A stretch of DNA of 64,000 nt. Origin: Achromobacter piechaudii NBRC 102461 (GTDB lineage Bacteria; Pseudomonadota; Gammaproteobacteria; Burkholderiales; Burkholderiaceae_B). Position 1 is the stretch's first letter; each line of letters starts with the position of its first letter. Positions 17,810 through 28,049 of the stretch are shown here, one piece after another. The stretch covers positions 930,001 to 994,000 of the forward strand of contig NZ_BCTK01000006.1 in assembly GCF_001571245.1 (NCBI RefSeq), written 5' to 3'. A program made the translations under genes and the position numbers. Under the pieces are notes generated by a model that did not search any database, was not told the origin of the DNA, and saw nothing but the letters and a program-made list of their open reading frames with translations.

Positions 17810-18468
17810 TGCGCATCCTGGTGGTCGAAGACGAACCCACGCTGGCCGCGCAATTGGCCGACGCGCTGCGCGGCGCGGGGTACACGGTGGACGTGGCGGG
17901 CGATGGCGAGTCGGCGCGCTTCCTGGGCGATGTGGAAACGTTCGACGCCGTGGTGCTGGACCTGGGGCTGCCCGTCATGGACGGCTTGACCGTGCTGAAA
18001 CTCTGGCGCGCCGCCCAGCGCAACATGCCCGTGCTGATCCTGACCGCGCGCGACAATTGGCACGAGAAGGTGGCGGGCATCGACGCCGGCGCGGACGACT
18101 ATCTGACCAAGCCCTTTCACATGGAAGAACTGCTGGCGCGCGTGCGGGCGCTGCTGCGCCGAAGCACCGCGCACGCCAGCGCCCAATGGCGCTGCGGCCC
18201 GCTGATGCTGGACACGCGTCAGGCCCGCGTCACCATTGACGGCCAGGCCTTGAGCCTGACGAGCCACGAGTTCAAAGTGCTGTCCGTACTGATGCAGCGG
18301 GCGGGCGAGGTGGTGTCGCGCACGGAATTGATCGACCACGTCTACGCGCAGGATTTCGACCGGGATTCCAACACCATCGACGTCTTCATCGCGCGGCTCA
18401 GGAAGAAGCTGCCGCCCGGCACCATCGAAACCGTGCGCGGCCTGGGCTACCGGCTGGCGGACGCATGA
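17809..18468 (+). CDS. OmpR/PhoB-family response regulator
   Basis: A 219-residue regulator of the PhoP/QseB/TctD type. The receiver domain has acidic residues E7-D8, phospho-acceptor Asp51 (VVLDLGLPVMDG) and the conserved Lys of DDYLTKPF near 103. The C-terminal winged helix (about 125-217) carries LTSHEFKVLSVLMQRAGEVVSRTEL and ends with IETVRGLGYRL. It is coupled to the PepSY gene upstream (1-base overlap) and to the kinase downstream (4-base ATGA overlap). Confidence 0.95.
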   Translation: MRILVVEDEPTLAAQLADALRGAGYTVDVAGDGESARFLGDVETFDAVVLDLGLPVMDGLTVLKLWRAAQRNMPVLILTARDNWHEKVAGIDAGADDYLTKPFHMEELLARVRALLRRSTAHASAQWRCGPLMLDTRQARVTIDGQALSLTSHEFKVLSVLMQRAGEVVSRTELIDHVYAQDFDRDSNTIDVFIARLRKKLPPGTIETVRGLGYRLADA

Positions 18469-19937
18469 AATCTTCGCGTCCGCGCATGTTGGGTTCGTTG
18501 CGGCTGCGGCTGCTGGCGGGCACGCTGGCGTGGATCCTGGTGTCGGTGGGGCTGGCCGGCTGGGGGTTGGCCAGCCTGTTTCGCCAACACATCACGCAGC
18601 AGTTGCAGGCCGAGCTGACCTTGCATCTGAACCAGCTCACCGCCGCCGTCAATGTCGATGCCGATGGCCGTCCCAGCGTGGATCCGCCCCTGAGCGATCC
18701 CCGGCTGGAGCAGCCCTTGTCGGGCCTGTATTGGCAGGTGGACCGGCTGGCCGATGGCGGCCGGCCAGCGGCGATCGGCGTGGCGCGCTCGCGGTCGTTG
18801 TGGGACCAGACGTTGAAAGCGCCCACTGCATCCAGTGCGCGGGATCCGTCAGGCGCGTCGCGGCCATCCGACGCCTCTGTAGCCGACGCATCGGAGCGCG
18901 CAAGCGTGCGTGACGGCCGCAACGGTAACCCTTCCGGCGACCAGGCCTTCGATATCGCCGGCCCGGCCGGGCGGGACCTGGCGGCGCTGGCTCGTGTGTT
19001 GAAGCCGGCCGAAGACAACGCGCCGACCTTGCGGCTGATCGTGGCGGCCGACCGGCGCGTGCTGGCCGAACCCATCGGCCGCTTCAACCACATGCTGGCG
19101 ATGGCGCTGGGGGCGCTGGCCATCGGCCTGACGGCTGCGGCCGTCGTGCAGGTGGTGGTCGGGCTGCGGCCGTTGGCCCGCCTGCGCCAGCAACTGGCCA
19201 GCCAGCACGCGGGCGGCAGCCGCATCGAAGGCCGCTTTCCCAGCGAGATCCAACCGCTGGTCGATGATTTCAACAAGGTGCTGGCGATGAACGCCGAGAT
19301 CGTGCAGCGCGCCCGCACGCAGGCCGGCAACCTGGCGCATGCGGTCAAGACGCCGTTGACCATCCTGTCCAACGCCGCCTCGCGCGATGCGAACGTTCCT
19401 GCGCCGCTGGTGCAGGAGCAGGTGGCTATGGCGAACCGGCAGATCGACTATCACCTGGCGCGCGCGCGCGCGGCCGCGTCGTCCGGCGCGGTCGATGGGC
19501 ACGCGCCCTTGCAGGCCGCCGCCGAAGGCCTCGTGCGCGTCATGCAGCGGCTGTATGCGCAGCGCGCGCTGCGAATCACGATGGAAGGTTTTGCGCCCAC
19601 GCAGGCGATTCGAGGCGAACCGCAAGACTTGCAGGAGATGCTGGGCAATCTGCTGGACAACGCGTGCAAATGGGCGCGCGGCCAGGTGCGGATGTCGGTC
19701 GAGGCGGCGGGCGAGGGCCGCTGGCGCGTGCACATCGATGACGACGGCCCGGGCATCGACGACCACGCCCGCGAGCGCATCTTCCTGCGTGGCGTGCGCA
19801 TGGACGAGCAGCAGCCCGGATCGGGGCTGGGCCTGGACATCGTGCGGGATCTGGCCAACACGTATGGCGGTGATGTTCGCGCCAGCCCGTCCCCGTTGGG
19901 CGGGCTGCGCGTGTCGCTGACGTTGCCGCAGGCCTAG
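18465..19937 (+). CDS. Membrane sensor histidine kinase
   Basis: A 490-residue kinase, partner of the preceding regulator. TM1 at about 15-37, a periplasmic sensor of about 165 residues, TM2 at about 208-232, then a HAMP-like linker. The dimerisation box contains His292 in AHAVKTPLTIL. The ATPase has the N box (LLDNACKWARG), DDDGPGID and GSGLGLDIV. Between residues 118 and 160 the periplasmic part carries a Ser/Ala/Asp-rich low-complexity insert that is unusual for this PhoQ/QseC-like family and may be a strain-variable linker. Confidence 0.93.
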   Translation: MKSSRPRMLGSLRLRLLAGTLAWILVSVGLAGWGLASLFRQHITQQLQAELTLHLNQLTAAVNVDADGRPSVDPPLSDPRLEQPLSGLYWQVDRLADGGRPAAIGVARSRSLWDQTLKAPTASSARDPSGASRPSDASVADASERASVRDGRNGNPSGDQAFDIAGPAGRDLAALARVLKPAEDNAPTLRLIVAADRRVLAEPIGRFNHMLAMALGALAIGLTAAAVVQVVVGLRPLARLRQQLASQHAGGSRIEGRFPSEIQPLVDDFNKVLAMNAEIVQRARTQAGNLAHAVKTPLTILSNAASRDANVPAPLVQEQVAMANRQIDYHLARARAAASSGAVDGHAPLQAAAEGLVRVMQRLYAQRALRITMEGFAPTQAIRGEPQDLQEMLGNLLDNACKWARGQVRMSVEAAGEGRWRVHIDDDGPGIDDHARERIFLRGVRMDEQQPGSGLGLDIVRDLANTYGGDVRASPSPLGGLRVSLTLPQA

Positions 19938-19969
19938 GCCTGGGTTTGCAGGCCAGGACGGCGTCGCGT

Positions 19970-20398
19970 CTACTTGACCAGCGTGACCGGCACGTCCGCC
20001 AGTTGCAGCACCTGGTTGGCCACCGAACCGATCAGGATATTGACGAGCGAACCATTACCCCGCGTGCCCATCACAATGCGGGCGCAGCCGTGGTCGCGCG
20101 CATAGCCGACGATTTCAGTGGCGGCGTGGCCGAATTCGATATGGCTGGTGTAGTCCGTGCCCGTCACGTCGAGCAGCTTGCGCGCTTCTTCCGAAGCTTC
20201 CTGGCCCTCCCGGGCGTAGAACTCGTCGATCATGTCTTGCGTGATCAGGCGCGAGAGGCCGGCGCGGCCTTGCGTGGGCGTCTGGATGTTCAAGAGGTGG
20301 ATGCGTGCGGCGGGAGCGCCTTGGGCAAGTTGGCGCGCGTACAGCACGGCGCGGTTGGCGTTGTCGGAGCCGTCGACGGGGACCAGGATGTTCAGCAT
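19970..20398 (-). CDS. Universal stress protein, UspA family
   Basis: A 142-residue single UspA domain. Start at MLNILVPVDGSDNA is chosen because a GGA element sits just upstream; an ATG four codons earlier has no ribosome site. The C-terminal nucleotide-binding motif G-T-R-G-N-G-S-L-V-N is clear, so it probably binds ATP. It is one of two adjacent usp genes; the other, upstream on the same strand, shares the same architecture and suggests local duplication. Confidence 0.9.
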   Translation of the reverse strand: MLNILVPVDGSDNANRAVLYARQLAQGAPAARIHLLNIQTPTQGRAGLSRLITQDMIDEFYAREGQEASEEARKLLDVTGTDYTSHIEFGHAATEIVGYARDHGCARIVMGTRGNGSLVNILIGSVANQVLQLADVPVTLVK

Positions 20399-20416
20399 GC
20401 TTTTCTCCATGACGAC

Positions 20417-20842
20417 TTATTTGACCAAGGTGACGGGCAGGTCCGTCAGGTGCAGCACGCGCGTAGCGACCGAGCCCAGGAACAGCGACGACACGGAGCC
20501 CAGCCCGCGCGTGCCCATGTAGATCTCATCCGCGCCCGTGTCGTTGGCAATGCGCACGATGGTTTCGGCCGCCTCGCCGATTTCAACGTGCTCATCGAAC
20601 GGCACGCCCGCATCGGTCAAGAGGCGGCTGGCGTCCTGCAACGCGGCGCGGCCTTCATCCTGGTAATAGGCGTCGATGTCGTGCTGCGATAAACCCCGGC
20701 CGATCTTGCCGGATTTCAGCGGGATCTGGACGCAGAGCAATGCCACACGTTCGACGGGGTCGTAAGCGCGGGCATCCAGCAGCGCCTTGACCGCGTGCAG
20801 GGCGGGTTGCGAGCCGTCGACGGGGATCAGGATGCGTTTCAT
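20417..20842 (-). CDS. Universal stress protein, UspA family
   Basis: A 141-residue UspA-domain protein (MKRILIPVDGSQPALHAVK). The start is fixed by an AAGGAAAC ribosome site; the longer in-frame extension is rejected. The G-T-R-G-L-G-S-V-S-S segment near the C-terminus is the phosphate-binding loop of ATP-binding Usp proteins. It lies 18 bases upstream of a second usp gene. The two share the DIxxYYQDEG/DMIDEFYAREG and VEIGxAAETIV/IEFGHAATEIV blocks, which points to tandem duplication. Confidence 0.9.
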   Translation of the reverse strand: MKRILIPVDGSQPALHAVKALLDARAYDPVERVALLCVQIPLKSGKIGRGLSQHDIDAYYQDEGRAALQDASRLLTDAGVPFDEHVEIGEAAETIVRIANDTGADEIYMGTRGLGSVSSLFLGSVATRVLHLTDLPVTLVK

Positions 20843-20994
20843 GGTCGTTTCCTTGTTATGCGCGAGCCGCAAGGGCGTAGCGGTCACTGTAGTCCAATTA
20901 TTTGTCGGATTTGCGCAAGAGACGCTGCGCCGGATCAAGCCGGATGCAAGGAAAGGGTTGCCGCCTTCAACGCGCGGACGGCTTCCCGCGCGCG

Positions 20995-21834
20995 TTAGCG
21001 CCAGCGCTCGGGGACGACGAATGCATCGACGTCCTGGCCCAGCAGCCGGCTGGCCGACGCCGCCAACGCCGGCGCGCTGCCGGTGGTTTCAAGGCGGAGA
21101 TCGCCAAGGCGGGCGCGGGGGTCGGCGGTTCGGGCGCTGACCGTGCAGAGCAGCGCACGCTCCTGCAACTGGTGCCGCAACCAGCGCGCCACCGGCGCAC
21201 CGGTTTCCAGGAGCGGCACGCCGGGCCCGGCCGCCGCCTGGATGGCGTCGCGCAGAAAGGGGAAATGGGTGCAGCCCAGCACCAATACATCCGCGCCCGC
21301 CGCGCGCAGTTGCGCCACGGGGCCGGCGACGGCGGCATCGACGGCGGGGCCAGACAGCTCGCCCTGTTCCACCAGCCTGACCCATTGCGGGCACGGGTGC
21401 AGCAGGATGCGGACCTCGGGCGCTTCGCGTTGCACCAGCGCGGCGAACTTGGGACTGGCCAAGGTCCCCGTCGTGGCGAAGACGCCCACCACGCCGCTGT
21501 GCGTCAGATGCGCAGCCGGCTTGATGGCGGGTTCCACACCGATCACGATCAGGTCGGGATGACGCCGCCGTACCTGCGCAATGGCGGCGGCGGTGGCGGT
21601 GTTGCACGCCACGACCATGGCCTTGGCATGGCGCGATACGAAATAGTCGGCCACCGTCAGGGCGCGTTGCTCGACAAAGTCCTGACTCTTTTCGCCGTAA
21701 GGGACGTGCGCGGAATCGGCGACGTACAGCAGGGATTCATCCGGCAGGGCGTCGCGGATGGCGCGCAGCACGCTCAGGCCGCCAACGCCGGAGTCATAAA
21801 CGCCAATGGGAGAGGCGGGTAGCAGGGTGGTCAT
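20995..21834 (-). CDS. murI: Glutamate racemase
   Basis: Converts L- to D-glutamate for peptidoglycan synthesis in the cytoplasm. The 279-residue length is typical. Both catalytic cysteines are present: AMVVACNTATAAAI and VLVLGCTHFPFL. The N-terminal loop IGVYDSGVGGLSVL and the YVADSAHVPYGEKS segment are family hallmarks. Single gene, with the two usp genes downstream on the same strand and no obvious operon partner. Confidence 0.96.
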   Translation of the reverse strand: MTTLLPASPIGVYDSGVGGLSVLRAIRDALPDESLLYVADSAHVPYGEKSQDFVEQRALTVADYFVSRHAKAMVVACNTATAAAIAQVRRRHPDLIVIGVEPAIKPAAHLTHSGVVGVFATTGTLASPKFAALVQREAPEVRILLHPCPQWVRLVEQGELSGPAVDAAVAGPVAQLRAAGADVLVLGCTHFPFLRDAIQAAAGPGVPLLETGAPVARWLRHQLQERALLCTVSARTADPRARLGDLRLETTGSAPALAASASRLLGQDVDAFVVPERWR

Positions 21835-21927
21835 GCAATAGGCGAATGGTTGGGCATGGGTAAGGCGGCAAACGCGGCTGGGAGGCAGTGTAGCGCCGGG
21901 GCAATATCGCTTCGCGGGGTCGGCACA

Positions 21928-22860
21928 TCACGCGCCGGGCGCGCCCGCGTCCTCGGCGCGATGCCGCCGCACTTCGTCGATCAGCTTGCGGGTGGCGCCC
22001 GACATCGGCGCGTCGCGCCAGATCAGGTTCATCGGCGCGCGTAGCGCCACCGGCCCGGTCACGTTGACATACACCACGCCCTCGATGTTGACGCGGCGCA
22101 GCGAGGCCGGCACCAGCGACACGCCCAGCCCGGCCGCCACCAGGCTTAGGGTGGACAGCATGCGCGGCGCTTCCTGCGCAACGCGCGGGCTGAAGCCCGA
22201 TGCGCTGCACGCGGTGATTATGGCGTCATACAGCCCGGGGCCACTGTGACGGCGATACAGGATCAGCGATTCCTCGGCCAGTTCCGACAAGGCGATCTGA
22301 CGCCGGTCGCGCCCCTTCACGGCCGGATGATCCGCGGGAAACGCTGCCAGCATGGTTTCTTCAAGCACGGTCTCTTCGCACACGCCGGCACCTGTGCCAT
22401 GCGAACCACGAATGAAGGCCACGTCCACGCGGCCATCGCAAACCGCTTCGCGCAGCTCGCCCGTGCTGCTTTCTTCCAGCACCAGCCGCACGTTGGGCGC
22501 GCTTTCACGAAAGCGGCGGATTACCGACGGCACGAACGGATGGAAGGCCGCCGACCCCGTGAACCCGACGGTCAACCTGCCGGCTTCCCCTTGCGAGACG
22601 CGCCGCACCCCATCCACCGCCTGATCGACCATCGCAATGATGTTGCGCGCATCGTCCACCAGCGCCCGCCCGCTTTCGGTGAGCTCCATGCCGCGCGGCA
22701 GCCGGTGGAAAAGCGTGACGCCAAGTTCCTGTTCCAGTACGCGGATCTGTTGGCTAAGGGGAGGTTGGCGTATGCCCAGGCGGGCAGCCGCCTTGGTCAG
22801 ATGGGCTTCCTCGGCGACCGCAAGGAAGTAACGCAGCAGGCGCAGGTCGACGGATGCCAT
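21928..22860 (-). CDS. LysR-family regulator, BenM/CatM-like
   Basis: A 310-residue LTTR. The N-terminal helix-turn-helix is at residues 1-65 (LRLLRYFLAVAEEAHLTKAA, LGIRQPPLSQQIRVLEQELG). The effector domain resembles the CatM/BenM branch (GFTGSAAFHPFVPSVIRRF). It is divergent from a split chromate transporter operon. Two identical-arm inverted repeats lie in the 221-bp spacer, one 10 bases from this start codon, so autorepression plus activation of the chr genes is plausible. Confidence 0.9.
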   Translation of the reverse strand: MASVDLRLLRYFLAVAEEAHLTKAAARLGIRQPPLSQQIRVLEQELGVTLFHRLPRGMELTESGRALVDDARNIIAMVDQAVDGVRRVSQGEAGRLTVGFTGSAAFHPFVPSVIRRFRESAPNVRLVLEESSTGELREAVCDGRVDVAFIRGSHGTGAGVCEETVLEETMLAAFPADHPAVKGRDRRQIALSELAEESLILYRRHSGPGLYDAIITACSASGFSPRVAQEAPRMLSTLSLVAAGLGVSLVPASLRRVNIEGVVYVNVTGPVALRAPMNLIWRDAPMSGATRKLIDEVRRHRAEDAGAPGA

Positions 22861-22869
22861 ATGAGCGGA

Positions 22870-22893
22870 ATATGAGTAGTTAAGTCGTCATAT
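22870..22893. promoter_or_regulatory. Inverted repeat ATATGA-N12-TCATAT near the LysR start
   Basis: A 24-bp inverted repeat with 6-base arms, only 10 bases upstream of the LysR start codon. Its arms and spacer length are the same as those of the repeat at 23000-23023. The position suits autorepression. The pairing is seen directly; the binding protein is inferred. Confidence 0.5.
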
Positions 22894-22999
22894 CTTAAAC
22901 GTTGATGCGTGGGGCTGGTGGGCTGTCAGGCAGCCATGCACCGCCAAGGCGTGGCCTCCCATCGATCTGGTGGCAGAGTTCTCATGCCATACCCGGAGG

Positions 23000-23023
23000 A
23001 TATGAATAACAACAGATTCATAT
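23000..23023. promoter_or_regulatory. Inverted repeat ATATGA-N12-TCATAT upstream of chr genes
   Basis: A second 24-bp inverted repeat with identical ATATGA/TCATAT arms and 12-base spacer. Here the symmetry extends to 8 bases (ATATGAAT / ATTCATAT). It lies about 100 bases before the chromate transporter start and contains the T-N11-A pattern of LysR sites. It is a likely activator site for the chr operon. Confidence 0.5.
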
Positions 23024-23123
23024 ATTAGACATTATCTATTCGTGAGAGTAGCCTCCAAGTCGAACCACCCTCGTCAACATTGTGCGAAATCCTATCCCCA
23101 CCGGCTCTGGCCCGGCCCCCACC

Positions 23124-23695
23124 ATGAACGCAGCATCCCCCACCCTGGAAGCCGAGTGTCGGCCCACGCCCACTTGCGGCCAATTGTTCCTTGGATTTCT
23201 GATGCTTGGCCTGACGGCATTTGGCGGGGCGTTGCCCTTGGCGCGCCGCATGGTCGTGGAAAAGCATCGCTGGATGAACGGGGCGGAATTCACTGATCTT
23301 CTGGGGCTGTGCCAATTTCTGCCTGGCGGCAACATCATCAATCTGTCCGTGGCGCTGGGCATGAAGTTTCGCGGGCCGCGCGGTGCGTTTGCGGCGTTGA
23401 TGGGCTTGATCCTGGCGCCGTCGGCCATCGTCATTCTGTTGGGCATGGTGTATGACCGCTTTCAAAGCGATCCGCATATCCAGCATTTCTTCGCGGGCCT
23501 GGCGGCGGCTGCCGCCGGCTTGCTGATTTCGATGGCGGTCAAGATCGGCTTGCCGGTCATCAAACGCCGGGATTGGCTGGCCGGCCTTGTGGCGACGATC
23601 TGTTTCGTGGCGATTGCCGTGTTGCGCATCCCTCTGTTGCCGACGATGGCGGTGTTGACGCCGCTGAGTATTTTGGCGGTGTGGAGGCAACGTCG

Positions 23696-23699
<4 letters not shown>
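23124..23699 (+). CDS. Chromate transporter, N-terminal-type half (short-chain CHR)
   Basis: A 191-residue membrane protein with one CHR domain: FLGFLMLGLTAFGGALPLARR, then the conserved LGLCQFLPGGNIINLSVALG. It has about five to six membrane helices. It and the next gene each carry half of a ChrA exporter, as in paired short-chain CHR proteins. Known ChrA proteins export chromate, but many CHR pairs have no tested substrate. An upstream GTG at 23082 would add 14 non-hydrophobic residues and is less likely. The stop overlaps the next start by 4 bases. Confidence 0.85.
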
Positions 23700-25049
<1,350 letters not shown>

Positions 25050-25100
25050 GCGGCCGCAACGCAGCGCTCAGGCAATCAGCAAACAACGATCAGGCGAAGA

Positions 25101-26222
25101 TCAGGCCGCTGCGCCCAGTCTCCACAACGACGTCACTTCCTTCGAGCGCGCTGCGTACAGCGGGTCGCTCGGGTCCTTGGCGCGTGCGTGCGTCGGCCGC
25201 GTATCGATGCGCTCGATAACGCGCAGGCCTGCCGCGTCGATCATTTCCAGCAGCTGTTCGCGCGTGCGCAGGCCCAGGTGTTCGGCCAGGTCCGACAGGA
25301 TCAGCCAGCCTTCGCCATTGGGCGTCAGGTGCGCCGGCAGGCCGTTCAGGAAGCCGCGCAGCATGCGGCTGTCGGGGTCGTACACGGCCTGTTCGAGCGG
25401 GGAGCTCGGGCGTGCCGGCAGCCACGGCGGGTTGCAAACGACCAGCGACACCCGGCCTTCGGGGAACAGGTCGGCCTCGACCACGTCGACCTGCTTGGAC
25501 AGGCCCAGCTGTTCCAGGTTTTCACGGGCGCAGGCGAGGGCGCGCGGATCCAGGTCGGTGGCGATGACGCGCTTGCCGCCTCGGCGGGCGATCACGGCAG
25601 CCAGCACGCCCGTACCGGTGCCGATGTCGAAGGCCACGCTGCCGCGCGGCATCGGCGTATTGGCGACCAGGTCGACGTACTCGCCGCGCAGCGGGGAAAA
25701 CACGCCGTAGTGCGGGTGGATGCGGTTGTTCAGCGCGGGAATCTCCACGCCCTTCTTGCGCCATTCGTAGGCGCCGATCAGGCCCAGCAGTTCGCGCAGC
25801 GACGCCAAGTAGGGTTCGTCGGCGGGGCCATGGGCCTCTTCGCAGGCCTGGCGCGCATCGGGTGCGCGGCGCAGCGAAATGCCGTGGCCGGCGTCGAAGG
25901 GAATCAGCAGCATGCCCAGGATGCGGGCGCGTTGGGATTGGATCTGGCGATGCTGGTTGAATGCTTCCAGCATGGTTTCGACGGGCTTGCGCGGACGCTT
26001 GTCCACGCGCCGCGTCATGGCCAGCAGCAGCTGGCGGGCGTTCTGGAAGTCTCCGCGCCACAACAGGCCCACGCCTTCGCAGGCCTGGCGGTAAGCCATG
26101 TCGGCGGTCAGCTTGTCGTCCACCACCACCACGCGCTTGGGCGGCGTGGCGCCGGTTTCAGAGCGCCAGCGGGCGGAATGGGGAACGTCGTTTTCTTCCC
26201 AGTGCAATTCGGGGGCGCTCAA
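25101..26222 (-). CDS. Class I SAM-dependent methyltransferase with N-terminal extension
   Basis: A 373-residue protein. The methyltransferase domain (about 190-330) has the SAM loop FDIGTGTGVLAAVIARRGG, an acidic residue in VIATDLDPRAL and the catalytic-type NPPW motif (LVVCNPPWLPARP) found in N-methyltransferases acting on rRNA or Gln (RlmG/PrmC-like). The N-terminal 180 residues are helical with no motif I recognise. The start is TTG at 26222, supported by TGGAG seven bases upstream; no better ATG or GTG exists. Substrate unknown. Confidence 0.78.
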   Translation of the reverse strand: MSAPELHWEENDVPHSARWRSETGATPPKRVVVVDDKLTADMAYRQACEGVGLLWRGDFQNARQLLLAMTRRVDKRPRKPVETMLEAFNQHRQIQSQRARILGMLLIPFDAGHGISLRRAPDARQACEEAHGPADEPYLASLRELLGLIGAYEWRKKGVEIPALNNRIHPHYGVFSPLRGEYVDLVANTPMPRGSVAFDIGTGTGVLAAVIARRGGKRVIATDLDPRALACARENLEQLGLSKQVDVVEADLFPEGRVSLVVCNPPWLPARPSSPLEQAVYDPDSRMLRGFLNGLPAHLTPNGEGWLILSDLAEHLGLRTREQLLEMIDAAGLRVIERIDTRPTHARAKDPSDPLYAARSKEVTSLWRLGAAA

Positions 26223-26360
26223 CGTGTCGCTCCAGCAAGGACGGGGGAATGGGTAAGAATCATGGGGACCAATAAAAAGATAGGGCGCGGGCTGCCAATG
26301 TAGCAGCTTCGCGCCCTCGGGCGGGACGCGGCGCGCCGCGCGCCGCGTCTCCAGGCCGGG

Positions 26361-28028
26361 TCAGTGGAACAACACGACCGCCTTCTGCAAGGTGATCCAG
26401 ATGCCCCAGGCCAGCGGGATGCCTACGCAAGCCCAGGCGAACAGCACCAGGATGGTCGGCGTGCGGAAGGTGGAAGCGCCCACGCCATGCGTTTCGGCGG
26501 CAGCGGCGCGTTCGTGCGCCAGCGCCTTTTCGTGGGCCAGTTCTTCGTCCGTCATGAAGTACTTGGGGTTGACCGGGCGTATGGCCAGATTGCACAGAAA
26601 GCCCAGCACCAGCATGCCCGCCAGAATGTACATCGTAATGTCGTACACCTGCGCGCGCGGCACGCCGATCGACAGCTGGTACTCGCGGATGTAGTTCACG
26701 AGCACCGGGCCGAAGATACCGGCCGCCGACCACGCGGTAAGCAGCCGGCCGTGGATCGCGCCCACCATCTGGGTGCCGAACAGGTCGGCCAGGTAGGCCG
26801 GCACGGTGGCGAAGCCGCCGCCATACATCGACAGGATCACGCAGAACGCGGCCACGAACAGGGCCAGCGCGCCGATGTGCGCGGTCCAGGGAATGGCGGC
26901 GTACAGGACGAAGCCCAGCACGAAGAAGATCAGGTAGGTCAGCTTGCGGCCCAGCTTGTCCGACAGGCTGGCCCAGAAGAAGCGGCCACCGATATTGAAC
27001 AGACTGAGCAGGCCGGTGAAGCCGGCTGCAATCGCGGCTATGGCGGCAAGTTGATCCTTATCCAGCTGTCCAAAACCAAGTTCCGGCTTGTTGATCAGCC
27101 CACCGCCGAACACTTCCTGCAACAGCGGCGAGGCCATGCCCAGAATGCCGATGCCGGCCGTGACGTTCAGGCACAGCACCAGCCACACCAGCCAGAACTG
27201 CGGGACGCCCCAGACGCGCTTCACATGCACATGGCCCTTGGTGATCATGGCGTTGTTGGCGTGCTTGGCCGGCGCGGTCCAGCCCTGCGGCTTCCAGCCG
27301 GTGGGCGGCACGCGATAACCCAGCGCGCCGGACATCATGAAGATGAAATACACCACCGCCATCGTCAGGAAGGTCTGCCAAACGCCGGGCGAGGTCGGCG
27401 TGGCGAAATGGCGCATCAGCAGGTCAGCCAGCGGCGCGCCGATCATTGCGCCGCCGCCAAAGCCCATGATGGCCATGCCGGTAGCCATGCCGCGACGGTC
27501 GGGAAACCACTTGATGAGCGTGCTGACGGGCGAGATATAGCCCAGCCCCAGCCCGATGCCGCCGATCACGCCCGAGCCCAGCCACAGCATCCACATCTGG
27601 TGCAGGTACACGCCGATGGCGGAAATGACCAGCCCGCCGCACCAGCAGACCGCCGACACCACGCCCGCCTTGCGCGGGCCGGCGCGTTCCAGCCAGCCGC
27701 CCCACAGCGCCGCCGAGCAACCCAGCAGCACGAAGAACAGGGTGTACATCCACCCCATCGTCGAGATCCTCCAGTCGCAGCTGGTCGTGAACAGCTCGGC
27801 CGCCAGGCTCATGTCGGCCGGGCAGGCCAGCGGCTTGGTGCCGCCCACCACTTTGGACAGCGGCAGCCAGAACACCGAAAAGCCATAGGCCATGCCGATG
27901 CAAAGGTGGATGGCCAAGGCGGCCGGCGGCACCAGCCAGCGCGAGAATCCCGGCCCGGCAATGGTGCGTTCTTTGTCGAAAAAACCCGGCTTTGAGCCGG
28001 GCAGGTCCAAGGTGGCGGTGCTTTCCAT
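26361..28028 (-). CDS. OFA-type MFS transporter (oxalate/formate antiporter family)
   Basis: A 555-residue transporter with 12 predicted helices. The family signatures are HLCIGMAYGFSVFWLPLSKVVGG at the first helix and GGIGLGLGYISPVSTLIKWFPDRRGMATG in the MFS loop. It has an extra loop after helix 1 containing two Cys (CPADMS, TSCDW). The ATG is preceded by GAGGAG. It follows fdsD by 71 bases on the same strand and so probably supplies the formate dehydrogenase with formate, or exchanges formate for another carboxylate. The direction of transport cannot be read from sequence. Confidence 0.87.
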   Translation of the reverse strand: MESTATLDLPGSKPGFFDKERTIAGPGFSRWLVPPAALAIHLCIGMAYGFSVFWLPLSKVVGGTKPLACPADMSLAAELFTTSCDWRISTMGWMYTLFFVLLGCSAALWGGWLERAGPRKAGVVSAVCWCGGLVISAIGVYLHQMWMLWLGSGVIGGIGLGLGYISPVSTLIKWFPDRRGMATGMAIMGFGGGAMIGAPLADLLMRHFATPTSPGVWQTFLTMAVVYFIFMMSGALGYRVPPTGWKPQGWTAPAKHANNAMITKGHVHVKRVWGVPQFWLVWLVLCLNVTAGIGILGMASPLLQEVFGGGLINKPELGFGQLDKDQLAAIAAIAAGFTGLLSLFNIGGRFFWASLSDKLGRKLTYLIFFVLGFVLYAAIPWTAHIGALALFVAAFCVILSMYGGGFATVPAYLADLFGTQMVGAIHGRLLTAWSAAGIFGPVLVNYIREYQLSIGVPRAQVYDITMYILAGMLVLGFLCNLAIRPVNPKYFMTDEELAHEKALAHERAAAAETHGVGASTFRTPTILVLFAWACVGIPLAWGIWITLQKAVVLFH

Positions 28029-28049
28029 GTAGTCTCCTCGAGGGGTGCG

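Noticed and set aside
26364-27995. A 543-codon open frame on the plus strand opposite the OFA transporter
   Set aside because: It is the antisense shadow of a GC-rich gene. The protein is His/Gln/Ala/Arg-rich with no domain, while the minus strand encodes a complete MFS carrier.
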